This document shows positions 42,902 through 49,326 of a DNA stretch of 64,000 nucleotides, in pieces (position 1 is the first letter of the stretch; every line of letters starts with the position of its first letter). The stretch is from NCBI GenBank assembly GCA_034331105.1, contig JAXQGB010000011.1:62001-126000 (forward strand). Direction: 5' to 3'. This DNA is from Caenicola sp034331105. GTDB lineage: Bacteria > Synergistota > Synergistia > Synergistales > Synergistaceae. The position numbers were made by a program, and so were the translations under genes. The notes under the pieces were generated by a model. It made no database searches and was not told the DNA's origin. It saw only the letters and a list, made by a program, of their open reading frames with translations.

Positions 42902-43029
42902 GCAATTGGGATTTAGAGCAAGTAATGACGACGCAATATGCGATGTTACAAACCGAGGCGTATATTAATACGTTGAGGTGAAGGAGCATCGCTTGTTGCT
43001 AAGTCAGTGCTGCTATAAATCCCAATTGC
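42902..43029 (-). repeat. 128-bp palindrome-ended element, copy 1 (3' end of DUF1015 gene)
   Basis: Perfect 14-bp terminal inverted repeats GCAATTGGGATTTA (42902-42915) and TAAATCCCAATTGC (43016-43029). The interior has GAGGCGTATATTAATACGTTGAGG and GAAGGAGCA, shared with the copy at 46015-46143. The outer end coincides with the TAG stop of the DUF1015 gene (43029-43031). Confidence 0.85.
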
Positions 43030-44264
43030 TAGCGGCATATCTGCCGGCACTCTATGTAAAATCGTTTTTCGTTAGCATGCCCTATCGAGAAGGTCTTTCT
43101 GGGCAGTACTCCTCCTGCGGCTATGCCAGGGAAGAGGCTGCTTTTGTCTATCGACTTGAGCAGTATGCCTGTGGCTTTTTTCTTTTTTACGAGGTCCATT
43201 ACATGGTTCTCGCCATGGATATAATCAAGCCTTTCCGGGTCGTTTTTTGTAAGTTCATCGAGGAAGCGCTGAAGGACATCCACAGGAAGCCTTCCGTTTA
43301 GTCCATCAAGAGCAAAACCTACTTTATTTTCACTGGAATCAACGAGAGTTATTTCATCACCCTCGCGTCCGGTCAGTGCGTTGTCTTCTATATATTTATT
43401 GAAATATTTAAGGATGGTGTCGCGGTCATAGTCCTCGACGACACGGTGGATCGGCTCAAAGTTAAGCGAATCGTCATGAAGGTTGATCACCTCGACCATG
43501 GAGAATCTAGCGGGATGGTTGGCCCTTTCTTCTTCGCTCAGGGTTTCCCTGATCTTCTCCCAGCAGGTCTTTGCTGTTGCCAGTGAATGGTTGCCATCGC
43601 CGGCGGCCAGGAAGAAGTTGTTGCTTTCGGCCTGCATCTGGGTGATAAGCTTTGTAAGAGACTCTGCCCTCTCCCCTTCTACCGCGTGACCCTTTACGTT
43701 TCCGCCTTCCAGCATAAGATCAAAGTCATATAGTTTCCTCAGGTTCTCTTTTTCTGCCGCGAGGGGTTCGATAAGTTTCCTCTCCGGGTCGTCGATCAGG
43801 AGCATTACGTGCGGGCATTCCAATACTGCGTTCTCCCTTATCCTTACCCTCGGTGGGATCCTGGAGAGGACTGTTCCCTCTGTTGCCCTTATGAGTTTTT
43901 CCGAGCCCGGGGTGAAGTCATACTCTTCAAGGTCTATGACTCCAATGAGTCCTGTTCTTGTACCGTGCTCCACTCTGCGTTCGACCAAGATAAAGCCGTT
44001 GGTTACGGCCTGCGTCACGGTCCCGTTTTTAAGATATTCCTTCATTGAGGCGCAAATGCTATCGATCCTGCCGTCTTCTTTTCCGAGGTAGACCTCGGGG
44101 AAGACGAGGTTAAGCGCGGATTCGGATGACCCAACAAATTCCCTGACCTTCTCCCAATATTCAGGCTGGCTAGTGTACTGGTCACATGCGATAACAGCCC
44201 ACTTTTCCATTTCTATCTTTTCGTTTGGCAGCAATATGTCCGCAGGCATAAAACAAGGCTTCAT
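43029..44264 (-). CDS. DUF1015 family protein
   Basis: About 411 residues from ATG 44264 (AAGGGGA upstream). DUF1015 features: WAVIACDQYTSQPEYWEKV near the N-terminus, GLIGVIDLEEYDF, LAAGDGNHSLATAKTCWE and FEPIHRVV. This is a widespread conserved family of unknown function, resembling the HTRP/SpoII-related uncharacterised proteins in anaerobes. The stop lies at the edge of the 128-bp element. No operon partner is evident. Confidence 0.85.
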   Translation of the reverse strand: MKPCFMPADILLPNEKIEMEKWAVIACDQYTSQPEYWEKVREFVGSSESALNLVFPEVYLGKEDGRIDSICASMKEYLKNGTVTQAVTNGFILVERRVEHGTRTGLIGVIDLEEYDFTPGSEKLIRATEGTVLSRIPPRVRIRENAVLECPHVMLLIDDPERKLIEPLAAEKENLRKLYDFDLMLEGGNVKGHAVEGERAESLTKLITQMQAESNNFFLAAGDGNHSLATAKTCWEKIRETLSEEERANHPARFSMVEVINLHDDSLNFEPIHRVVEDYDRDTILKYFNKYIEDNALTGREGDEITLVDSSENKVGFALDGLNGRLPVDVLQRFLDELTKNDPERLDYIHGENHVMDLVKKKKATGILLKSIDKSSLFPGIAAGGVLPRKTFSIGHANEKRFYIECRQICR

Positions 44265-44343
44265 ATGGATTTCCCCTTTGATGTGATGTTTATTTAGCAC
44301 AGTGTAAATTTTGAGTATAGGTGGATATTATACTATTACGATG

Positions 44344-44460
44344 GTGAAACTGCGACAAGAACATGTCGCGTGAAACAATGGTGAAGCAGTTGTGAAACGG
44401 TTGTAAGTGCAGGCAAGCAATGGGGAAGCAGTTGGCAAGCGGTTGGAAGAGGCTGTGTCG
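44344..44460 (+). repeat. GTGAAGC and GGCAAGC array between DUF1015 and KilA-N genes
   Basis: It reads GTGAAACT, GCGACAAGAACATGTCGC hairpin (44352-44369), GTGAAACAATG, GTGAAGCAGTT, GTGAAACGGTT, GTAAGTGCA, then GGCAAGCAATG, GGGAAGCAGTT, GGCAAGCGGTT and GGAAGAGG. Both 11-bp unit types occur in a single phased run, which links the two families. Confidence 0.85.
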
Positions 44461-44485
44461 AGAACCATGCCACAAAATCGGGGTC

Positions 44486-44597
44486 GCTGATCGGTCGGGA
44501 ATCTATTGCAAATCAGTTTTTAAGAACGGTGAACCTGCTCCTTCTTCGTCATCCCGCTATGCACCCTCCACGTCATCCCAGTATGCACCTGAGCCGG
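44486..44597 (+). repeat. Dispersed approximately 90-110 bp repeat, copy 1
   Basis: Matches the reverse complement of 55504-55591 over nearly its full length: GCTGATCRGTYGGGAATC, TATTGCAAATC, TTAAGAAC.GTGAACCTG, TTCGTCATCCCG.TATGC and TGAGCCGG. Copy 1 has a local duplication of the CGTCATCCC.GTATGCACC block. Confidence 0.8.
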
Positions 44598-44613
44598 CTT
44601 TACAACACAATTA

Positions 44614-45489
44614 TTATTTAATTTCCCTTCTTTTCTCAATTACTTCCGGCAATTCCTTTATTTTTTCGGCTTCCATTAACACTTGAAGCTGATATTGTGC
44701 GATTTTGTATAGAGTATCAAAACGATCAGCCTTATCCATTCCTTCTTTTAGCAGCTCAGCATTGTGGGTTTCCAAGTTTGATAATACCGTCAGTTCAAGA
44801 ATAGAAGCGTAGTCTCTGATATTATAATTCTTTGGAATATCCGGATTCGCATCACGCCACGCTTTGGCTGTGCATCCGAACAGCGCTACATTCAGCAGAT
44901 CAGCTTCGTCAGCATAAGCAAGCCATTCCATACTTTTTGCAAAATTCTTTTGCGGTAAAACATAATTCTTTACTGCATCTGTATGGATCAGGTAATTGTT
45001 CTTAGACAAAAAACGCTTTGCGGTCCACTCAAGCTTTAAACGGTCATTTTCGTCGTCTTTAAGTCGTTGGTATTCTTTGAGCAGGTACAGTTTAAAGATG
45101 GGACTGATCGCTGACCCGAATTCAAACGCAATATCTTTATGTGCATATGTACCACCATACCTCCCGACCTGAACATACATTCCAATTGCGTTTGTTTTTT
45201 CTATCCATTCTTTTGCGCTCAGCGTGAAAGTATGGAGACCGGCTCCGCTTTTAAAGTGGTCGAATTCGACCACTTTAAAAGCGGGGTTATATAAAATTTC
45301 CCAAGTACCCAAAAACTCCAGAGTAGATCGGGTGCGCAGCCAATTTTTGATAATATCCGCTGCTCGTGGTGCGTCCGCCCGAGCTTTCACCATATCTGTC
45401 AGGCAGATGTAGTCATTTTGATTGACATTCATGATCGTTACAGGAATATTCTGTACAGTAATTAAGGAAGTTTTTTTCAAATTACTCAT
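44614..45489 (-). CDS. KilA-N domain-containing protein
   Basis: About 291 residues. The KilA-N DNA-binding domain is clear: YICLTDMVKARADAPRAADIIKNWLRTRSTLEFLG, VVEFDHFKSGAGLHTFTLSAKEWIEKTNAIGMYVQVGRYGGTYAHKDIAFEFG with ISPIFKLYLLKEYQRLK. It is a phage-derived family found widely as accessory genes in anaerobes, with unknown chromosomal role. ATG 45489 follows GGAGGGAC. A perfect 40-bp palindrome lies inside the coding region (45245-45284). The gene sits between two repeat arrays. Confidence 0.85.
   Translation of the reverse strand: MSNLKKTSLITVQNIPVTIMNVNQNDYICLTDMVKARADAPRAADIIKNWLRTRSTLEFLGTWEILYNPAFKVVEFDHFKSGAGLHTFTLSAKEWIEKTNAIGMYVQVGRYGGTYAHKDIAFEFGSAISPIFKLYLLKEYQRLKDDENDRLKLEWTAKRFLSKNNYLIHTDAVKNYVLPQKNFAKSMEWLAYADEADLLNVALFGCTAKAWRDANPDIPKNYNIRDYASILELTVLSNLETHNAELLKEGMDKADRFDTLYKIAQYQLQVLMEAEKIKELPEVIEKRREIK
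45245..45284. repeat. Perfect 40-bp palindrome within the KilA-N gene
   Basis: CCGCTTTTAAAGTGGTCGAA is followed directly by its exact reverse complement. It encodes the conserved KilA-N segment AFKVVEFDHFKSG. No mismatch and no loop bases. Confidence 0.9.
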
Positions 45490-45579
45490 GACTCTGTCCC
45501 TCCAAGCAATAAGAAATTGGTATTCCAAGTCGAGAAACCGATATTGTCAATATTTTTACAACCACTCAACAATATCAAG

Positions 45580-45888
45580 GGCCAATTCCCCGGCGGATGA
45601 AGCCTCCGCCAAATTCTCCAGCGACAGTGATATCTTTCTGCCACTACAACCGTTTCACCATTGCTTCACCACAGCTTCACGCCGATGGTTTTCCGGCAGC
45701 TTCACTATTGTAAAGTCGCGAATTCTCCGAAGCCGGAGGCCACAAACTCACCGCGGCATGATCCTCGCCGCCTTCCCTCACAACCGTTTGACTACTGTTT
45801 GACGATCGTCCGTTTGACCGCCCCTACAACTGCTTCCCGACTGCTTCACGGCGATGAAATCGCCACTTCTCGCGGCATCTTCACGCCG
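45580..45888. repeat. Mixed hairpin array upstream of KilA-N (hybrid spacers)
   Basis: Reverse-oriented units: AATTCCCC/AATTCTCC hairpins, CTTCACCATTG 11-mers, GCCGATGGTTTTCCGGC, GTTTGACTACT units, then GGCGATGAAATCGCC (45850-45864). That hairpin has the GCTTCAC spacer on its left and the ACTTCTCG spacer on its right, joining two array types in one place. No gene is seen in this stretch. Confidence 0.8.
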
Positions 45889-46013
45889 CACTTTGCCATT
45901 GTGCCTGCATACGTTGAGGTGATGGAGTATCGCATGTTGTTAAGTCATCGCCGCGATATGCCCCAATTGCCGCAAATGTTGTTAAGTCATCGCCGCAAGA
46001 TGCCTCAATTGCG
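45889..46013. repeat. Partial copies of the palindrome-ended element
   Basis: 45889-45971 (CACTTTGCCATTGTG ... CATACGTTGAGGTGATGGAG ... GCCCCAATTGCC) is the reverse complement equivalent of 57898-57979. A second partial copy, 45972-46012, repeats GTTGTTAAGTCATCGCCGC and ends in CAATTGC. They lie next to the full copy at 46015. Confidence 0.75.
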
Positions 46014-46014
46014 C

Positions 46015-46143
46015 GGAATTAAGGCAGATTGGAGATGATAGCGACGCAACATGAAGTGCTACAAGCTGAGGCGTATATCAATACGTTGAAGGCGAAGGAG
46101 CACTTCGTGTTGCTAAGCTAGCGCTTCAAGATGCCTTAATTCC
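46015..46143 (-). repeat. 129-bp palindrome-ended element, copy 2 (3' end of NFACT gene)
   Basis: Perfect 12-bp terminal inverted repeats GGAATTAAGGCA (46015-46026) and TGCCTTAATTCC (46132-46143). The interior is shared with the 42902 copy (GAGGCGTATATCAATACGTTGAAGG, GAAGGAGCA). The terminal repeats differ in sequence from copy 1 but still pair perfectly. The element overlaps the last 31 nt of the NFACT gene, supplying its stop codon. Confidence 0.85.
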
Positions 46144-47759
46144 CCGGCAGCGATGCTGCTGAAATTCCTATACGTCACATTGGCCTCTCCGCCCTTGATA
46201 GAGCTGACGTACTTCCTGAGGGTATAATCTACCCTCTGTCCGAGGTTATCGCCGTTCCTGCAGTATTTAGCGGCAAGGGAAGCACAGAACTTGATGGACT
46301 TATCCTTTTCTTCTTCGGTCGGGGCTGAAGTGAATCGCAATATGACATGGGCTCCGGGTACGCCCTGCGCATGAAACCAAATATCATCAGCATTGGCTAG
46401 TTTGAATGTAACGTATCTGTTGCCCTTGGAAGAGAGTCCGACAAAAACAAGTGCATATCCAAGATCGAATCTCTTGTGCGGAGGCAGGGGGGCTGCGGTC
46501 TTCTTTTTAACGTTTCGCTGCTTTGAATTTTTGATGCCAAGTTCCTCTTCAACAAGAGCGAGCGACTCTGTATCATCCATTGACGCTATGATCGCCATCT
46601 GCTCCCTGAGATCCTCAAGCTCTTCTTTGACTTTTATCAGAACTTTGGCTGCCCTTTCCTGTGCCGAAATTATCTTCTTGTACTTCGCAAAATAACGTGC
46701 TGAATTTTTTGCAGCGGAGAGCCTGGGATCAAGAGGCACCGTTTCCCGGACCTCATTGCCCTCACTGTCCCAGTAGGTCACACAGGCCTTCTCGGCTCCC
46801 GGAGTTATCTGCCATGAATTCGCAACAAGGGCATCACCATATTTTTTATATTTTTCCGCATCCTCTTCGTGAAGAAGCTTCTCAATGTCTCCTATCTGCC
46901 TTTCTCGCCTCACTGTTTCGCGTTCTATTTGATCAGTGATGACCTTACGTCTTCTGTTGAGGGATACATCAGCGATCGGACTTAAAACAATTATCCGTCC
47001 TGTATCAGCGATCGCTGTATCATGTATGGCTGACGCCCCTTCCAATAGTTCGGGCAGTGCGGTTAGATATTTTTTGACCAGCTGCGGAATATAAGAGGAA
47101 ATGTCAGTATCATTTTTGTAAAATCCATTCAGGTATCGAGCGGCTCTTTCGACTTCCAGTTCGGCAAGTCTCTCAAGAAGTTTTTTCCCAAACCCTGCAA
47201 CAGATCTTAGAGTTTCGGATGAGGGGTGTTCAAGCCATTCCTCCAGCGCAATGCCCTTAAATTCCGGGGGCATGGTGTAAGGCTGGCCGGGCAGAACGGA
47301 GCGGAACCTGTTGTCGGCAGGATGTATGTGCTTGGCTGTTTCAAGAACTGTGTAGTTTTCATCAGTAAAGATCAGGTTGCTGTAACGCTCCATCGTCTCA
47401 AGGATCAGATGCCTTGTATTCGAAAATCCGGCTCCTATAGTTTTTGTAAAGGTCAGCCTGATCATCCTGTCCCTATTCAGCTGGCAGACATCTGTAAGCT
47501 CAGCTCCGGAAATGTTGCTTTTGAGGGCGTTGACGATCGGCGGGGTCTGTTTGGCACTTGAAATGAGGTCCTTTTTTTCTTTATCTGAGATAACTGCTAT
47601 TCCGCAGTTCTGAGCTCCCCACGAAAGCAACAGCACAGTGCTCCCCGAAATAGAAACAGCCACCCAGCTGTCCCCGCCCTCAAGTTTCTGTACTCTTTTG
47701 CCAATATGTTTTTTTAACTCCCTGCTCCAGATCCAGACAAGTTCAGGCCCGAAAGAGAT
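46113..47759 (-). CDS. rqcH: NFACT family ribosome-quality-control protein (RqcH/Rqc2 homologue), probable ATC start
   Basis: The frame is open upstream of the GTG at 47663 and encodes a typical NFACT start, SFGPELVWIWSRELKKHIGKRVQKLEGG, back to 47759. There an ATC codon lies 7 nt after AAAGGGGGT, with no ATG, GTG or TTG in frame before the upstream stop. With ATC as start the protein has about 548 residues, normal for the family. Later features: coiled-coil middle with KYKKIISAQERAAKVL, and the NFACT-R domain with DIWFHAQGVPGAHVILRF and YCRNGDN. RqcH marks stalled nascent chains with C-terminal Ala tails on 50S subunits. The C-terminal ELRHLEALA is encoded by the repeat element. Confidence 0.85.
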   Translation of the reverse strand: MSFGPELVWIWSRELKKHIGKRVQKLEGGDSWVAVSISGSTVLLLSWGAQNCGIAVISDKEKKDLISSAKQTPPIVNALKSNISGAELTDVCQLNRDRMIRLTFTKTIGAGFSNTRHLILETMERYSNLIFTDENYTVLETAKHIHPADNRFRSVLPGQPYTMPPEFKGIALEEWLEHPSSETLRSVAGFGKKLLERLAELEVERAARYLNGFYKNDTDISSYIPQLVKKYLTALPELLEGASAIHDTAIADTGRIIVLSPIADVSLNRRRKVITDQIERETVRRERQIGDIEKLLHEEDAEKYKKYGDALVANSWQITPGAEKACVTYWDSEGNEVRETVPLDPRLSAAKNSARYFAKYKKIISAQERAAKVLIKVKEELEDLREQMAIIASMDDTESLALVEEELGIKNSKQRNVKKKTAAPLPPHKRFDLGYALVFVGLSSKGNRYVTFKLANADDIWFHAQGVPGAHVILRFTSAPTEEEKDKSIKFCASLAAKYCRNGDNLGQRVDYTLRKYVSSIKGGEANVTYRNFSSIAAGELRHLEALA

Positions 47760-47831
47760 GGGTAGGACCCCCTTTATACTTACAAATTTATCAGAGTATT
47801 AATATAGCATAATTGGTGCTGCAGGGGACAG

Positions 47832-48305
47832 GGCGTGGGTGAAACTGCGACGAGGTCAGTCGCGTGAAGCAATTGTAATAAATCTGGGCGAGCAATTGGC
47901 AAGCATCGGCAAGCAGTTGGCAAGCAGTTGGTAGAGGCGGAGGGGCAAGTCCGGGGAATTTGCGGTGATGCCACCGCGGGGAATTTGCAGCTTTACAATG
48001 GTGGAGCTGCCGGGAAACCACCGGCGTGAAACTATGGTGAAGCAATGGTGAAACGGTTGTAGGGACAGGAAGAGATAGCCGTCGCTGGAGAATTTGCTCG
48101 CTTCGCATCGCGGAGAATTGCGGCCATGGGCCGCGGAGGTTCAAATTACCGTCGTTCAGAGCGCCAATAAACGGGATGCCTGTAACTCTGAATTTAGGAT
48201 ATAACTGAGTTTGATTTCTTGTGTAGATTTTCAGCCTATTACAACAGCTTCACCACTGCTTCACTATCGTTTCACGCGGTGCAGGGCACCGCAGTTTCAC
48301 GAAGA
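47832..48305. repeat. Facing arrays between NFACT and rluD genes
   Basis: Plus-oriented units: GTGAAACT, GCGACGAGGTCAGTCGC, GTGAAGCAATT, GCAATTGGCAAGCATCGGCAA-type units, GGGAATTTGC hairpins, GCCGGGAAACCACCGGC (48008-48024), GTGAAACTATG, GTGAAGCAATG, GTGAAACGGTT, then GGAGAATTTGC hairpins to about 48140. From about 48238 the units reverse (AACAGCTTCACC, TGCTTCACTATCG, TTTCACGCGG...CCGC) up to the rluD stop. No gene is seen. Confidence 0.8.
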
Positions 48306-48309
48306 AGGT

Positions 48310-49326
48310 TTACTTACAAAGTATGTCTGCAAGCAGTACAGACAATTCGGCCGCCAGCGGCGCGCGAAAACTCATCTTTTGTTTCGAGCGGGGATGTTCG
48401 AAACTCAGCTTCCATGAATGGAGAAAGACTCTGTCCTCTTCGAAGGGCGACGGCCTTGAGGGGGCGTAGGTTTTGTCGCCTGCGAGGGGGCATTTTATGG
48501 CGGCCATGTGGACCCTTATCTGGTGGGTCCGGCCGGTGTGGAGGCGGCATTTTATCAGGGTGTATCCTTTTCTGCTCCAGATGGTCTCGTAGTCCGTCCA
48601 GGCGTCCCTGCCGTCTTCCGTTACGGCCATTCTGAGCTTGTTGTATGGGTCACGGCCTATGGGATAGCGGATCTCGCCTTTTGGTGAGGCTGGCGTTCCC
48701 CAGCAAAGCGCGAGGTATTCCTTTTCTACCCTTCTGGCTTTGAAGTCCCTAAAGAGCCCTTCCTGTGCAAGGCCGTTCCTTGCTATGACCATAAGGCCGG
48801 ATGTAGTCGCATCGAGCCTATGGACTATTCCGGGGCGTTTTACTCCGTTGAGGCAGCCTATGTCCGGGTATCTGTAAAGAAGTCCGTGGACCAGTGTCCC
48901 CGTCCAGTGGCCGGGAGCGGGATGGACGACCAGGCCTGCGGGCTTGTTTATCACTATTATGTCGATGTCTGAGTATACTTCTTCGAAGGGGACGTCCTCA
49001 GGTTCGAGGTCGAGGGTCTCTTCCGGGGGGACTGAGACCGATATTACATCGCTTGTTTCGACTTTTATCGAGGGCTTGATGCGCCTTTCGGGGAGGAGAG
49101 ATGTCCTTCCCTCTTTTATGAGCTTCTGCGAAAAGCCTCTGCTGAGCCCAAGCTGCCTTGAGATGACAAAATCCAGCCTGTGGCCGGACATCTCTTCTGA
49201 TACGTTGAATGTTTCAGTTACAGCGTTACTCTCCTGAGGATCTTCACCATCATAGAAAAAGAGGGAAGAGGCTTCCCTCTCCCCCGCTTTTATATTTATA
49301 TCTTCTCTTTTAGTCTCCGATGACAT
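48310..49326 (-). CDS. rluD: RluA/RluD-family 23S rRNA pseudouridine synthase
   Basis: About 338 residues. It has an S4 RNA-binding domain (HRLDFVISRQLGLSRGFSQKLIKEG), then VVHPAPGHWTGTLVHGLL, the catalytic HRLDATTSGLMVIA and GRTHQIRVHMA. It isomerises uridines in large-subunit rRNA. The start is placed at ATG 49326, overlapping the ileS stop by 17 nt; no strong ribosome site is seen, so it is probably coupled to ileS. Catalytic Asp is in HRLD, with ATT replacing the common KDT after it. Confidence 0.85.
   Translation of the reverse strand: MSSETKREDINIKAGEREASSLFFYDGEDPQESNAVTETFNVSEEMSGHRLDFVISRQLGLSRGFSQKLIKEGRTSLLPERRIKPSIKVETSDVISVSVPPEETLDLEPEDVPFEEVYSDIDIIVINKPAGLVVHPAPGHWTGTLVHGLLYRYPDIGCLNGVKRPGIVHRLDATTSGLMVIARNGLAQEGLFRDFKARRVEKEYLALCWGTPASPKGEIRYPIGRDPYNKLRMAVTEDGRDAWTDYETIWSRKGYTLIKCRLHTGRTHQIRVHMAAIKCPLAGDKTYAPSRPSPFEEDRVFLHSWKLSFEHPRSKQKMSFRAPLAAELSVLLADILCK

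Noticed and set aside
48219..48635. Plus-strand ORFs opposite rluD
   Set aside because: Antisense shadows of the rluD coding sequence with no ribosome site.
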